Positions 9,808 to 20,827 are shown, numbered from the stretch's first letter. The stretch is 64,000 bases of DNA from Caulobacter sp. NIBR2454 (GCF_027474405.1 NZ_CP114871.1:2303001-2367000), one strand, 5' to 3'. Notes: generated from the letters alone by a model not told the origin. A program made the numbers and translations.

Positions 9808-10683
9808 TTAGCTGCCGACGCGAACGTCGCCCGAACCCACGACGGACTTGCTGACCTCGCCCGTGACGCGCAGAGCGCGCACATCACCCGAGCCGGCGAT
9901 CTTGGCCCGCAGGCTGTCAGCCGTGCCAGCGAAGTCCACATTACCCGAGCCGGCGATCGACACATTTATATCGCGAGCGCGACCGCCCAGGACCGTCACG
10001 TCGCCCGAACCGGCGACCTTCACGTCCAGGTCGCCAGACAGCGACGCCACCTGAACGTTGCCCGAGCCAGCCACGCTGACCGAAACATTCCTGGACACGG
10101 CCTGGGTGGCTATGTCGCCCGAGCCGGCGACCTTGATATCCAGCGAACCCGCCTGCCCGGCGCGCACGTCGCCAGAGCCGGCCTGACGCAGTTTCAACTC
10201 ACCCCGGACATTGGCCACGGTCCAGTCGCCGCAGCCGGAATTGGACAGCGTCAGCTCTTCGCTGCGACCCACGTCGCCGAACACGGCGCCGCCGGCGGCG
10301 ACCTCGGCTCTGCGGGGCGTGCGGATGACGATCTGCGGCAGATCCTCCAGAGCGACGTCGCCGACGCCGCGGATCTCGACCGAGCCCTTGCCGTTGCGGA
10401 CGCGGCAGTTGCGGATGCCGTCCGAATTCACATCGACCTTGATGATTCCGAAGTTCACGCCGCCAAGGCCGCCATCGACCGTGACCTTGTCGCCGTGGCG
10501 CTCGATCTTGATCGCCAGTTTAGGGTGATGCTTGGTGACCTCCACCTTCACGTCCGAGCGATCTTCGGGGATGACCACGACACGCGCGGCGGCGTGTTCA
10601 ATCTCGACACTGGGGGCGGCGGCGGCGGCGGTAGCGGCCATGAGGGCGACGCCAGCGGCGCCGAGAGCGATGAGGGTGCGCAT
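9808..10683 (-). CDS. Exported GIN-domain (DUF2807-like) beta-solenoid protein
   Basis: 291 residues with a signal peptide (MRTLIALGAAGVALMAATAAAAA). The body is a run of about 20-residue units ending in G-S-G-[DN]-V: QAGSGDV, VAGSGDI, VAGSGNV, VAGSGDV, IAGSGNV, IAGSGDV, VVGSGDV between about residues 165 and 291. Such repeats are typical of the head GIN domain family (DUF2807), predicted to fold as a right-handed beta-solenoid on the cell surface or in the periplasm. Function of the family is poorly known; some members are described as putative adhesin heads. It ends at a strong terminator shared with the barrel gene. Confidence 0.8.
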   Translation of the reverse strand: MRTLIALGAAGVALMAATAAAAAPSVEIEHAAARVVVIPEDRSDVKVEVTKHHPKLAIKIERHGDKVTVDGGLGGVNFGIIKVDVNSDGIRNCRVRNGKGSVEIRGVGDVALEDLPQIVIRTPRRAEVAAGGAVFGDVGRSEELTLSNSGCGDWTVANVRGELKLRQAGSGDVRAGQAGSLDIKVAGSGDIATQAVSRNVSVSVAGSGNVQVASLSGDLDVKVAGSGDVTVLGGRARDINVSIAGSGNVDFAGTADSLRAKIAGSGDVRALRVTGEVSKSVVGSGDVRVGS

Positions 10684-10803
10684 AACGTCACTCCGTGAAT
10701 CCGATGACCTGACGCTAGCCGCACGATGTGAATGGGGCAGCTTAATTCGAGGTCATGACCACCTTGTCATCTTCCCGCCGCATTTAAGACGCGCGCGCCA
10801 CGA

Positions 10804-10835
10804 ACAAAAAACCCTCCGGATTTCTCCGGAGGGTT
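10804..10835 (-). terminator. Intrinsic terminator of tuf
   Basis: AACCCTCCGGA pairs with TCCGGAGGGTT (11 bp) around a four-base loop at 10810-10835; on the minus strand it continues as TTTTTTGTTCG. It lies about 40 nt after the tuf stop codon. High-quality rho-independent terminator. Confidence 0.92.
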
Positions 10836-10873
10836 CTTGTCGTTCAGCAGGTGCTGAGATCGGTGAGTAGGGA

Positions 10874-12064
<1,191 letters not shown>

Positions 12065-12119
12065 GGTCTCTACCTTCGCGCCGGCGGGCTGGGTGTTGCG
12101 GTAATCAGAAATGAGGAGT

Positions 12120-12193
12120 TGGAGCGGGTAGCCGGGATCGAACCGGCATCCTCAGCTTGGAAGGCTGCTGCACTACCATTGTGCTATACCCGC
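12120..12193 (-). tRNA. tRNA-Gly (anticodon TCC)
   Basis: A 74-nt cloverleaf with encoded CCA. Acceptor GCGGGTA pairs with TACCCGC, the D arm is GCAC/GTGC, the anticodon loop is CTTCCAA (anticodon TCC) and the T arm is CCGG-TTCGATC-CCGG. It lies 55 nt upstream of tuf and 77 nt downstream of tRNA-Tyr, probably in one transcript. Confidence 0.97.
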
Positions 12194-12270
12194 GTCAGTA
12201 ATTTCGGCGGGCTCGCGGTGAGCTCCTCAGGTTCCGGGGCCTGACCCACGAAAGGAGCGTCTGAAGCGCG

Positions 12271-12356
12271 TGGTGGGGGAAGTAGGACTCGAACCTACGA
12301 AGGCGTACGCCAGGGGATTTACAGTCCCCCCCCTTTGCCACTCGGGACATTCCCCC
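12271..12356 (-). tRNA. tRNA-Tyr (anticodon GTA)
   Basis: An 86-nt class II tRNA with encoded CCA. Acceptor GGGGGAA pairs with TTCCCCC, the anticodon loop is CTGTAAA (anticodon GTA), and a long variable arm (CCTGGCGTACGCCTTC region) is present as expected for Tyr. First gene of the tRNA-Tyr, tRNA-Gly, tuf group. Confidence 0.97.
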
Positions 12357-12507
12357 AGCGCGCGACAGAGTTCCTTTCGCGACCCTCTCCCCCTTCGCGG
12401 CGAACCGCAGCCAGTGGATTAAAAAGCTTCCTACCCCAGCGCCGGTCGATGCTAAGAGCGCGGCCGGCCGTGGCGGAAACCCCTCAGGGCCCCAAATCGG
12501 AGCGCGT

Positions 12508-12536
12508 CTTATAGTGTCCTCTCATTTCGAACGCAA
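12508..12536 (-). promoter_or_regulatory. Sigma70-type promoter of the tRNA-Tyr/tRNA-Gly/tuf unit
   Basis: On the minus strand TTGCGT (12536-12531) and TATAAG (12513-12508) are separated by exactly 17 nt. The start of transcription would be near 12500, about 145 nt upstream of tRNA-Tyr. The -35 and spacer lie inside the first codons of the divergent rlmB reading frame. Confidence 0.6.
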
Positions 12537-13326
12537 CGACCGTAAGAAGGGTTGGGAGCCAAACCGCGAGGCGGGCAAAAAACCCTTCCGGAACAAGCCC
12601 GTAGCGCGCGAGTCCGCGCCGACGAGTGACTGGTTGTGGGGTTTTCACGCGATTGAAGGCGCTTTGAACAACCCGGCGAGGCCCGCGCCGAAGCGTGTCC
12701 TGGCGACTCCGGACCGCGCAAAGCGACTCACCGAGGAATATGGCGTGAAGGGCGTCGAGATCGTCGACGCCGCGCTGATCACCCGACAGCTTCCCCAAGG
12801 CGCCGTCCACCAGGGCATGGCCATGCGGATCGACCCGCCCTCTCCGCTGTCCGTGGCCGAGCTTGGCGAGAACCCGGCTGGCGTGATCGTCATGCTCGAC
12901 CAGATCACCGATCCCCAGAACGTCGGCGCTATCTTCCGCTCGGCGGCGGCCTTCGGCGCGCGCGGCATTATTCTGCAAGACCGCCACTCCCCCGCCCTTG
13001 CCGGCGGCGTCGCCAAGGCGGCGGTTGGCGCCATCGACCGCCTGCCTCACGTGCTGGCCGTGAACCTGTCGCGGGCTTTGGAGCAGTTGGCTGACTTGGG
13101 CTGGCGTGCGGTCGGCCTCGACGGCTCGGCGACCCAGACCCTGGATCAGGTGCTGGACGGCGCGCCGACGGTCCTCGTCATGGGTTCGGAAGGCGACGGC
13201 ATCCGTCGCCTGGTGGCCGAGCACTGCGACGTCCTGGCCAAGATCCCCATGCCCGGCGGCATGGAGAGCCTGAATGTGTCCGCCGCGGCGGCGGTGGCGC
13301 TCTATGAGGTCTCGCGTCCGCGCTGA
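12514..13326 (+). CDS. rlmB: 23S rRNA 2'-O-methyltransferase RlmB-like (TrmH/SpoU family)
   Basis: SAM-dependent methylation of the ribose of a conserved guanosine in 23S rRNA (Gm2251 in E. coli). Residues about 40-110 match the substrate-binding domain of SpoU enzymes (WGFHAIEGALNNP) and residues about 120-270 the knotted methyltransferase domain: motif 1 QITDPQNVGAIFRSA, motif 2 VLVMGSEGDGI, motif 3 IPMPGGMESLNVSAAAAVALYE. The N-terminal 40 residues are basic and low complexity. The GTG at 12514 has no clear Shine-Dalgarno and overlaps the tRNA promoter, so the true start may be further in. Confidence 0.88.
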   Translation: MSSHFERNDRKKGWEPNREAGKKPFRNKPVARESAPTSDWLWGFHAIEGALNNPARPAPKRVLATPDRAKRLTEEYGVKGVEIVDAALITRQLPQGAVHQGMAMRIDPPSPLSVAELGENPAGVIVMLDQITDPQNVGAIFRSAAAFGARGIILQDRHSPALAGGVAKAAVGAIDRLPHVLAVNLSRALEQLADLGWRAVGLDGSATQTLDQVLDGAPTVLVMGSEGDGIRRLVAEHCDVLAKIPMPGGMESLNVSAAAAVALYEVSRPR

Positions 13327-13364
13327 GGCTTGCCTTGGCCGGCGGCCTCGCTCATTGAGGAGTC

Positions 13365-14096
13365 ATGTTCGACACGCTCTTCAACGGCGATATCGCCGGC
13401 CCCCTCACCGCACTGATTCAGGTGCTGATGATCGATCTGGTCCTGGCCGGCGACAACGCCGTGGCCGTGGGCCTGGCGGCCGGAGGCCTGCCTGAGAAGG
13501 ACCGCAAGAAGGCCATCCTCTACGGCCTGATATGCGCTGTCGTCCTGCGGATCGGGTTCGCCCTGATCACCGCCCAGCTGCTGGGCGTTATCGGCCTGCT
13601 GTTCGCCGGCGGCATTCTGCTGCTGTGGGTCTGCTGGAAGATGTGGCGCGAGATGCGCGACCAGGCCGCTCACGAGGAAGAAGCCGCCAACGCCGCCCTC
13701 GACGACGACCCGGCCACCGAACCCAAGGTCCGTCCGGCCAAGAGCTTCCGCTCCGCCTTCATTCAGATCCTGATCGCCGACATCTCCATGTCGCTGGACA
13801 ATGTGCTGGCCGTGGCCGGCGCCGCCCGCGAGCATCCCGGCATCATGGTCTTCGGCCTGCTGCTGTCGATCGCTCTGATGGGCGTCGCCGCCACCTGGAT
13901 CGCCCGCCTACTGCACCGGTACCGCTGGATCGGCTATGTGGGTCTGGTCATCGTGCTGTACGTCGCCGTCCACATGATGTGGGAAGGCCACCGCAGCGTG
14001 GTGGTCGATCTGGGCAAGACGCCCCAGTACAACGCCGCCGTCCCCAATTTCATGGACATCTCGGCCGCCGAACAGGCCGAGCACGCCGCCCACTAG
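13365..14096 (+). CDS. TerC/YjbE-family integral membrane protein, probable metal (Mn) exporter
   Basis: 243 residues with about seven membrane segments. The N-terminal half holds MIDLVLAGDNAVAVGLAA and the second half the matching ADISMSLDNVLAVAGAA; these paired D-N motifs are the metal-site signature of TerC proteins. A charged cytosolic loop (DQAAHEEEAANAALDDDP) joins the halves, as in the YjbE/YkoY branch, members of which export manganese and metallate secreted enzymes. No yybP-ykoY-type riboswitch was recognised upstream. GAGGAG ribosome site precedes the ATG by a few bases. Confidence 0.88.
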   Translation: MFDTLFNGDIAGPLTALIQVLMIDLVLAGDNAVAVGLAAGGLPEKDRKKAILYGLICAVVLRIGFALITAQLLGVIGLLFAGGILLLWVCWKMWREMRDQAAHEEEAANAALDDDPATEPKVRPAKSFRSAFIQILIADISMSLDNVLAVAGAAREHPGIMVFGLLLSIALMGVAATWIARLLHRYRWIGYVGLVIVLYVAVHMMWEGHRSVVVDLGKTPQYNAAVPNFMDISAAEQAEHAAH

Positions 14097-14103
14097 GCGG
14101 CGT
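14083..14103. terminator. Hairpin between convergent TerC and oxygenase genes
   Basis: ACGCCGCC and GGCGGCGT form a perfect 8-bp stem around CACTA at the junction of two convergent genes. There is no U tract on either side, so a terminator function is only suggested by position. Confidence 0.35.
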
Positions 14104-14825
14104 CAGCTTCCTCGCAGCCAGCCGGTGACGGAGATTCTGTCGTCGCCGGCTGACAGCGCCACCTGCGAAACCGAGTGCGGCTGAGGCACACGCATCAGGT
14201 TCAAGGCGCCGGCGGCGGGGGTGAAGGCCTCGGCCACATGGCCATCGTCACCATGAAACATCAAAAGCCCGCCCCACTCGATACGCCAGGCCGGCGTCAG
14301 GTTCAGGACGTAGGCGTAGTAGCGCTCCTTGCCGTCCACCAGATCGGTATGCCCGGTCAGGAATGAACCGCGGCGATAGCGGGTGACCTGAGCATCCGCC
14401 ATGACGATGCGATCTTCGCCGGTCAGCTCGCGCACCTGATCCAGGAAGGGTTCGCCGTTCAGGAAGCGCAACAGGTCGCGCCATAAGCCCTTCAGCTTGC
14501 CCGCCTGTTCGAGGTCCCAGATCGGATAGGTGTCGTACAGATACTGAAAGCGCTCGGTGGCGCTCTCATGGATCGCCTGGCCAAATTCCAAGCGTTGCTC
14601 CACGGACAGGCTGTCGAGCCAGGCCTGCGGCAGGTCCACCTGCCCGCGGCTGTTGGTGGTCACCGTCTGAAAGGGCGTGCGCTTGCGCGCCTCGGCCAGC
14701 AGACGCTGCGCCCCGTCTTCCGCCAGGAGGTTGGGGATTTGCACCCTGCCCGCCCGCGCCAGCCGTTCGATGGTCGCGGCGCGCTCGTCGCCCGCGATGT
14801 CACGCAGGGCGAGCGGCGCGGTCAT
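14103..14825 (-). CDS. 2-oxoglutarate/Fe(II)-dependent oxygenase (prolyl-4-hydroxylase-like)
   Basis: 240 residues from the ATG at 14825, which overlaps the metG stop in an ATGA; the longer frame starting upstream lies inside metG. The iron triad is visible: H159 and D161 in GHTDLVDG, H217 in PQPHSVSQV, and the 2-oxoglutarate-binding R230 in [12 protein letters not shown] GYxxP-free, compact jelly-roll of the PKHD/Ofd1-like type follows an N-terminal helical part. Substrate unknown; hydroxylation of a protein is plausible, and coupling to metG hints at a translation-related target (inference). Confidence 0.85.
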   Translation of the reverse strand: MTAPLALRDIAGDERAATIERLARAGRVQIPNLLAEDGAQRLLAEARKRTPFQTVTTNSRGQVDLPQAWLDSLSVEQRLEFGQAIHESATERFQYLYDTYPIWDLEQAGKLKGLWRDLLRFLNGEPFLDQVRELTGEDRIVMADAQVTRYRRGSFLTGHTDLVDGKERYYAYVLNLTPAWRIEWGGLLMFHGDDGHVAEAFTPAAGALNLMRVPQPHSVSQVALSAGDDRISVTGWLRGS

Positions 14826-16531
14826 TCGGATCCGCCGAAGCGCTCCGTCCACTCGGCGATCTGCTCGTCCTCGATCTTCTTGAACAGGACTTCCGGCGTA
14901 TGGATCGCCAGACCCGGCGTCAGGCGGTTCAGCTCGGCCTTTCCGTCAGCCGACGGCCAGGTCGGCGGGAACGGCTCGCTCACCGAGGCGGCGATGGTCT
15001 CGGCCGAGAACGGAATGATCGGCGCGGCGATGCGGGCGTAGAGCGAAACCAGATTCAGCGCCGTGCGCACGATCACCGCGGCGCGGTCACGGTCGGTCTT
15101 CACCGCCGTCCACGGGGCGGCTTCCTGCAGGTACTCGTTACCCAGCACCCACAGGGCGCGGATCGTTTGGGCCGACTTGCGCACTTCCAGGGCCGCCATC
15201 TGCTCGGCCAGCTCGGCCAGGCGTTCGGAGACGGTCGCGTAGAGCTTCTCTTCCAGCTCGCCCGGCTCGCCGCCTTCCGGGACCACACCCTCGAAGCGCG
15301 CCTCGGTGAACTTCAGGATGCGGTTGACGAAGTTACCCAGCACGTCGGCCAGGTCGCGATTGATGCTGCTGGCGAACTGCTCCCAGGTGAAGGCGGTGTC
15401 GGAGCTCTCCGGCGCGTTCGCCGTCAGGTACCAGCGCCAGTAGTCGGCCGGCAGAAGCTCCAGCGCCGTGTCCATGAACACACCGCGACGGCTGCTGGTC
15501 GAGAACTTGCCGCCGTACCAGTTGAGCCAGTTGAAGGATTTCAGGTTGTCGACCGTCTTCCACGGCTCGCCCGAACCCAGGATTGTCGCGGGGAAGCTGA
15601 CAGTGTGGAAGGCCACGTTGTCCTTGCCCATCACCTCAACATAGGTGACGTCGTCCGCGCCCTTGTCAGTGCGCCACCAGCGCTCCCAATCCGCGCCAGT
15701 CGCCTCGGACCACTCGACGGTGGCGCCGATGTACTCGATGGGCGCATCGAACCAGACGTAGAAGACCTTGTCCTCGAACCCCGGACGCGGCAGGCCGTCC
15801 TTGGCCACCGGGATGCCCCAGGCCAGGTCGCGGGTGATGCCGCGGTCGATCAGCCCCTCGTCCAGGTGCTTGTAGGCGATGGAGCTGGTGAGGTTCGGCC
15901 ACTGCGGCGCCTTGCTGTCGACCCAGGCGCGGATACGGTCCTGCATCTTGGTCTGCAGCAGATAGAGATGTCGGGTGTCACGGACCTCGATGTTCCGCGA
16001 GCCGCTGATCACCGAGTACGGATTGATCAGGTCGGTCGGGTCCAGCAACCGTCCGCAGTTGTCGCACTGGTCGCCCCGCGCCTTCTCATAGGCGCAATGC
16101 GGGCAGGTCCCCTCCACATAGCGATCCGGCAGGAACCGCTTGTCGTCGATGGAATAGACCATCTGATCGACACGCTCCTCGATCAGGCCGTTCTTCTCCA
16201 GCGCCTCGCAGAAGTGCTGGGTCAGACGATGGTTCGGCGGATTGGAGCTACGGCCGAACCAGTCCCAGGACAGGCCGAACTTCTCGCCGATCTCACGCTG
16301 GATCTGGTGCTGCTCGTCGCAATAGGTGCGCACGTCCTGGCCGGCGGCGGCGGCGGCCAGTTCGGCCGGGGTGCCGTGTTCGTCTGTGGCGCAGATATAG
16401 AGCGTCTCATTGCCCCGGGCCCGCTCGAACCGCGCATAGACGTCGGCGGGCAGCATCGAGCCCGCCAGGTTCCCGAGATGCTTGATCCCGTTGATGTACG
16501 GCAGGGCGGAGGTGATGAGGATGCGGGCCAT
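14822..16531 (-). CDS. metG: Methionyl-tRNA synthetase
   Basis: Charges tRNA-Met using ATP. True start is ATG at 16531 ([21 protein letters not shown]), giving 569 residues; upstream frame is non-coding. HIGH motif is HLGN (18-21), KMSKS motif is KFSTS (342-346). Two CxxC pairs (C143/C146 and C156/C159) form the zinc knuckle of the four-Cys class. There is no C-terminal EMAP-II-like dimer domain, in line with the monomeric, shorter form. The oxygenase gene downstream overlaps it by 4 nt. Confidence 0.97.
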   Translation of the reverse strand: MARILITSALPYINGIKHLGNLAGSMLPADVYARFERARGNETLYICATDEHGTPAELAAAAAGQDVRTYCDEQHQIQREIGEKFGLSWDWFGRSSNPPNHRLTQHFCEALEKNGLIEERVDQMVYSIDDKRFLPDRYVEGTCPHCAYEKARGDQCDNCGRLLDPTDLINPYSVISGSRNIEVRDTRHLYLLQTKMQDRIRAWVDSKAPQWPNLTSSIAYKHLDEGLIDRGITRDLAWGIPVAKDGLPRPGFEDKVFYVWFDAPIEYIGATVEWSEATGADWERWWRTDKGADDVTYVEVMGKDNVAFHTVSFPATILGSGEPWKTVDNLKSFNWLNWYGGKFSTSSRRGVFMDTALELLPADYWRWYLTANAPESSDTAFTWEQFASSINRDLADVLGNFVNRILKFTEARFEGVVPEGGEPGELEEKLYATVSERLAELAEQMAALEVRKSAQTIRALWVLGNEYLQEAAPWTAVKTDRDRAAVIVRTALNLVSLYARIAAPIIPFSAETIAASVSEPFPPTWPSADGKAELNRLTPGLAIHTPEVLFKKIEDEQIAEWTERFGGSE

Positions 16532-16705
16532 GAGGTCCAGACGGTTGGGAACGCGACAAAGAAGCGTTGGCATATAGAAGCCGTCGCCAGGAAACAAAAG
16601 CGTGGCTGCGCGTCGGAGAGCGCTAACGCCTTCGCAGAATCCGCTTAACCGCCCCGCCCCAGGCCCTATAACGGGCGCGGGGTTCCTTGCTGGGTGGAGG
16701 CGATA

Positions 16706-17824
16706 TTGGGCCAGTTTCTTGGATTTACGCGACGCGCGGCCGTGATCGCGGCGGCGGCGGCCGTATTGGCGGGTTGCGGTCAGGGCGGCGGCGCTCCGAA
16801 GGAGCAGGTCCTGCACATCTATAACTGGTCGGACTACATCGACCCGGCCATCGTCAGCGACTTCACCAAGGAGACCGGGATCAAGGTCGTCTACGACACC
16901 TTCGATTCCCAGGAGGTCATGGAGACCAAGCTGCTGACCGGCGGCACGGGCTACGACCTCGTGGCCCCCTCAAACAACAGCATGCCCCGCCTGATCCAGG
17001 CTGGCGTTCTGCAGAAGCTCGACAAGACCAAGCTGTCCAACTTCGGCAACCTGTGGCCCGACCTGATGGCCCGCATGGACCCGTTCGATCCCGGCTCGCA
17101 GTATTCGGCCCCGTACATGTGGGGCACCATCGGCATCGGTTACAATATCGACGAGATCGCAAAACGCCTGCCCGGCGTGACCGTCGACAGCTGGGACGTG
17201 GTCTTCCGCCCCGAAAACATCGCCAAGCTCAAGGACTGCGGCGTCTACATGCTGGACGCCAGCGAGGACATGTTCACCGTGGCTCTCGCCTCCATGGGCA
17301 AGAACCCCAACTCCCTGGTCGAGGCCGACTATCAGGCGGCCACCGACATGCTGCTGAAGGTGCGCCCCTCGGTGCGCAAGTTCCACTCGTCGGAGTACAT
17401 CAACGCCCTGGCCAACGGCGACATCTGCGTTGCGGTCGGATTCTCGGGCGATGTGTTCCAGGCCAAGGCCCGCGCCGACGAGGCCGGCGGCAAGGTCAAG
17501 ATCGACTATGTGATCCCCCGCGAAGGCACCCAGGTCTATTTCGATCTGTTCGCCATTCCGGCCGACGCGCCCAACGCCGAGGCCGCGCACACCTTCCTGA
17601 ACTACATGCTGCGGCCGGAGGTGGCGGCCAAGGCGTCCAACTATGTGCAGTTCGCCAACGCCAACGAGAAGGCCCTGCCCCTCGTGGACGAGGAAATCCG
17701 CAACAACCCGAACATCTATCCGACCCCGGAAGTGTTCTCGCGCCTCTTCGTGGCCACCTCTAAGGATCAGAAGCTGGTCCGCGAGATCAACCGTCACTGG
17801 ACCCAGGTGGTCACCGGCCGATGA
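16706..17824 (+). CDS. potF: Putrescine/spermidine ABC transporter, substrate-binding lipoprotein
   Basis: Periplasmic polyamine-binding component. The mature domain is a PotD/PotF-type bilobal protein ([21 protein letters not shown] at the front, then WGTIGIGYN, and the hinge block [18 protein letters not shown]). The N-terminus has a signal with a lipobox (VLAGC), so it is likely membrane-tethered. I prefer TTG at 16706 because GGAGG lies 5 nt upstream; a GTG at 16694 is in frame but has no such site. It overlaps potG by an ATGA. Confidence 0.93.
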   Translation: MGQFLGFTRRAAVIAAAAAVLAGCGQGGGAPKEQVLHIYNWSDYIDPAIVSDFTKETGIKVVYDTFDSQEVMETKLLTGGTGYDLVAPSNNSMPRLIQAGVLQKLDKTKLSNFGNLWPDLMARMDPFDPGSQYSAPYMWGTIGIGYNIDEIAKRLPGVTVDSWDVVFRPENIAKLKDCGVYMLDASEDMFTVALASMGKNPNSLVEADYQAATDMLLKVRPSVRKFHSSEYINALANGDICVAVGFSGDVFQAKARADEAGGKVKIDYVIPREGTQVYFDLFAIPADAPNAEAAHTFLNYMLRPEVAAKASNYVQFANANEKALPLVDEEIRNNPNIYPTPEVFSRLFVATSKDQKLVREINRHWTQVVTGR

Positions 17825-18999
17825 ACGCAAAGCCGGGCAAGGCTGGTCGCCAGCGTCTCAACATCGGCGCGGTCCGCTCGAAGTTTGCGCCCTGGAACGA
17901 CCCTGACGCCCAGCCCCTGGTGCGCTTTGAAGGGGTGACCAAGCGATTTGACGACCACATGGCCGTCAACGGCGTGTCGCTGAACATCTATCCGGGCGAG
18001 TTCTTCGCCCTGCTCGGGCCGTCCGGCTGCGGCAAGACCACCCTGATGCGACTGCTGGCCGGGTTCGAGACGCCCGACTCCGGCCGCATCACCCTGGCGG
18101 GTCAGGACCTCGCCGGCCAGCCGCCGCACGGGCGGCCGGTCAACATGATGTTCCAGTCCTATGCATTGTTTCCCCACCTTACGGTGGCCCAGAACATCGC
18201 CTTCGGCCTCAAGCAGGAAAGGCTGCCCAAGGGCGAGATCGATGCCCGCGTTCAGGAGATGTTGGGCCTTGTGAAGCTGGAAGCCCTGGCGCGCCGCAAG
18301 CCGCACCAGTTGTCCGGCGGCCAGAAGCAGCGCGTCGCCTTGGCCCGGTCCCTGGCCAAGAAGCCCAAGATGCTGCTGCTCGACGAGCCTTTGGGCGCAC
18401 TGGACAAGAAGCTGCGCGAGGAGACCCAGTTCGAGCTGATGGACATCCAGCAGGAGCTGAACACCACCTTCCTGATGGTCACCCACGACCAGGAAGAGGC
18501 CATGGTCCTGGCCGACCGCATCGCCGTGATGCGCGAGGGCCAGATCGCTCAGTTGGGCCGGCCGGAAGAACTCTACGAGACGCCCGCTGACCGCTACGTG
18601 GCCGAGTTCCTGGGCGACGTGAACGTGTTCGAGGCCAAGATCGCTGAACTGGCCCACCCAATGGCCCGCATCGTGATCCCGGAATCGGAACAGATGCTGG
18701 AGGTATGGGACGATGACGCCCCCGCCGCCGGCTCGACGATCTGGTTGGCGATCCGGCCAGAGAAGATGCGCATTTCCCTGGATCCGCCCGCCGACGACGA
18801 CATCAACGTCCTGGCCGGCGAGATCTGGGATATCGGCTACACCGGCGACTGGACCAATTACGTGGTCGAATTGGCCGACGGAAAGCTGATCCGCGTCGCC
18901 CGCGCCAACGCCTCGCGCGTGGTCGAGCGACCTATCGGCTGGGACGACAAGGTGTGGGTTTCCTTCGACCCGGACGCTGGCGTGGTGCTCACCCGATGA
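17821..18999 (+). CDS. potG: Polyamine ABC transporter ATP-binding protein
   Basis: Energises polyamine import. 392 residues: Walker A GPSGCGKT (66-73), Q-loop FQSYALFP, signature LSGGQ (164-168), Walker B LLLDEP (185-190), H-loop VTHDQEEA, then a C-terminal TOBE-type regulatory domain ([11 protein letters not shown]). The 35-residue N-terminal extension is usual for PotG. Stop overlaps potH start (ATGA). Confidence 0.96.
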   Translation: MNAKPGKAGRQRLNIGAVRSKFAPWNDPDAQPLVRFEGVTKRFDDHMAVNGVSLNIYPGEFFALLGPSGCGKTTLMRLLAGFETPDSGRITLAGQDLAGQPPHGRPVNMMFQSYALFPHLTVAQNIAFGLKQERLPKGEIDARVQEMLGLVKLEALARRKPHQLSGGQKQRVALARSLAKKPKMLLLDEPLGALDKKLREETQFELMDIQQELNTTFLMVTHDQEEAMVLADRIAVMREGQIAQLGRPEELYETPADRYVAEFLGDVNVFEAKIAELAHPMARIVIPESEQMLEVWDDDAPAAGSTIWLAIRPEKMRISLDPPADDDINVLAGEIWDIGYTGDWTNYVVELADGKLIRVARANASRVVERPIGWDDKVWVSFDPDAGVVLTR

Positions 19000-19910
19000 G
19001 TGAGGGCCCGCTCCAGCCCCGCAAGCGCGGCGAGCGTCTCGCCGCCATCGCCCCCTATCTGTGGCTGGGCCTGTTCTTCCTGTTCCCGTTCCTGCTGGTG
19101 CTCAAGCTGTCGGTCTCGGACCAGGCCCTGGCCATGCCGCCCTATGCGCCACAGATCGACTGGTCGGCGGGATTGGCGGGCGTGAAGGCCTTCTTCAGCG
19201 CGCTGGATTTCGAGACCTATGCCCGGCTCAAGAACGACGACCTCTATCTGGTCGCCTATTTGTCCAGCCTGCGGTTCGCGGCCATCGGCACGGCCCTGTG
19301 TCTGCTGGTCGGCTATCCCATCGCCTATGGCATGGCCCGCTGCAGTCCCGGCGCGCAGAAAATCTTGCTGATGGCGGTGATCCTGCCGTTCTGGACCAGC
19401 TTCCTGATCCGCGTTTACGCCTGGATCGCAATTCTCAAGCCCGAGGGTCTGCTGAACATGGGACTGGAGGCGATCGGCCTGCCAGCGTTGTCTCTGCTGA
19501 ACACCCCCGTCGCGGTCTATATCGGCCTCGTCTACTGCTACCTGCCGTTCATGGTGCTGCCGATCTACGCGGTGCTGGAGAAGCAGGATCACAGCCTGCT
19601 CGAGGCCGCCGCCGACCTGGGCTCGCCCCCGTGGAAGGCCTTCTGGCAGGTGACCGCGCCGCTGTCCCTGCCGGGCGTAGCCGCTGGGGCCCTGCTGTGC
19701 TTTATCCCCATGGTCGGCGAATTCGTGGTGCCGGACCTGTTGGGCGGCGCCCAGACCCTGATGATCGGCAAGACCATCTGGACCGAGTTCTTCTCCAACC
19801 GCGACTGGCCCAGCGCCTCGGCCGTGGCCATCGTGCTGCTGGCCACACTGGTGCTCCCCATCGTCCTCTATCAGCGCCAGCAGGCTCGCGCGCTGGAGGA
19901 AGGCCGATGA
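18996..19910 (+). CDS. potH: Polyamine ABC transporter permease
   Basis: 304 residues from the ATG at 18996 that overlaps the potG stop. About six membrane helices; the EAA loop (LLEAAADLGSPPWKAFWQVTAPLSLPG) that docks on the ATPase is present near residue 205. First permease of the pair. Confidence 0.95.
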   Translation: MSEGPLQPRKRGERLAAIAPYLWLGLFFLFPFLLVLKLSVSDQALAMPPYAPQIDWSAGLAGVKAFFSALDFETYARLKNDDLYLVAYLSSLRFAAIGTALCLLVGYPIAYGMARCSPGAQKILLMAVILPFWTSFLIRVYAWIAILKPEGLLNMGLEAIGLPALSLLNTPVAVYIGLVYCYLPFMVLPIYAVLEKQDHSLLEAAADLGSPPWKAFWQVTAPLSLPGVAAGALLCFIPMVGEFVVPDLLGGAQTLMIGKTIWTEFFSNRDWPSASAVAIVLLATLVLPIVLYQRQQARALEEGR

Positions 19911-20734
19911 GAAAAGGCCCCTCCCCCTTCAACATCGCCTCGATCACCCTGGGCCTGGCCTTCCTCTACCTGCCGGTCGCCCTGCTGGTGCTCTATTCCT
20001 TCAACGCCAGCCGGCTGGTCACGGTATGGGGCGGCTTCTCGGCCAAGTGGTACGGCGAGCTGTTCCGCAACGAGGCGCTGATGGGCGCGGCCTGGGTCAC
20101 CCTGCGCGTCGGAATCATCGCCGCCACCGTAGCCACCGTCCTTGGGACGCTCGCCGCCGTGGCCTTGGCGCGCGGCGGCCGTTTCAGGGGGCGCACCTTA
20201 TTCTCGGGCCTGGTCTATGCGCCCATGGTCATGCCCGAGGTGATCCTGGGCTTGTCGCTGCTGCTGCTGTTCGTGGCGTTGCGCGTGGACCGTGGCTTCT
20301 GGACCGTCGCTATCGCCCACTCGACCTGCACCATGGCCTATGTGGCCGTCGTGGTGCATTCGCGACTGGTCACCTTCGACCGATCGCTGGAGGAAGCGGC
20401 GCAGGATCTGGGGTGTCCGCCGATCCGCACCTTCCTGACCATCACCCTGCCCAATATCGCCCCGGCCGTAGCGGCCGGCTGGATGCTCGCCTTCACCCTG
20501 TCGCTCGATGACCTGGTGGTGTCGTCATTCACGTCCGGCCCCGGCGCCACCACCCTGCCCATGCGCATCTACAGCCAGGTCCGGCTGGGCGTGTCGCCCG
20601 AGATCAACGCCGCCTGCACCCTGCTGATCGCGGCGGTCGCCATCGGCGTCTTGATCTACGCCCTGGCCGCCAAATGGCGCACGATGCGCGAACTCAGAAC
20701 AGAGGCTGGCGCGATCGCGCGGCCTGCGGCATAA
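19907..20734 (+). CDS. potI: Polyamine ABC transporter permease
   Basis: 275 residues from the ATG at 19907, overlapping the potH stop. About six membrane helices and the EAA loop (LEEAAQDLGCPPIRTFLTITLPNIAP). The sequence LSLDDLVVSSFTSGPGATTLPM is typical of PotC/PotI. Last gene of the four-gene operon; tRNA-Thr begins 12 nt after its stop. Confidence 0.95.
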   Translation: MRKGPSPFNIASITLGLAFLYLPVALLVLYSFNASRLVTVWGGFSAKWYGELFRNEALMGAAWVTLRVGIIAATVATVLGTLAAVALARGGRFRGRTLFSGLVYAPMVMPEVILGLSLLLLFVALRVDRGFWTVAIAHSTCTMAYVAVVVHSRLVTFDRSLEEAAQDLGCPPIRTFLTITLPNIAPAVAAGWMLAFTLSLDDLVVSSFTSGPGATTLPMRIYSQVRLGVSPEINAACTLLIAAVAIGVLIYALAAKWRTMRELRTEAGAIARPAA

Positions 20735-20746
20735 GCCGTTCCCTTG

Positions 20747-20821
20747 GCCGGCGTAGCACAGCGGTAGTGCAGCGGTTTTGTAAACCGAAGGTCGGGAGTT
20801 CGATCCTCTCCGCCGGCACCA
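20747..20821 (+). tRNA. tRNA-Thr (anticodon TGT)
   Basis: A 75-nt cloverleaf with encoded CCA: acceptor GCCGGCG/CGCCGGC, D stem GCAC/GTGC, anticodon loop TTTGTAA (TGT), T arm GGGAG-TTCGATC-CTCTC. It sits 12 nt after potI and ends 6 nt before the stop of the opposite TonB receptor gene, leaving no room for its own upstream promoter outside potI. Confidence 0.96.
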
Positions 20822-20827
20822 TTTCTC

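Noticed and set aside
14900-16648. 582-residue plus-strand frame opposite metG
   Set aside because: Antisense shadow of a confidently identified synthetase.
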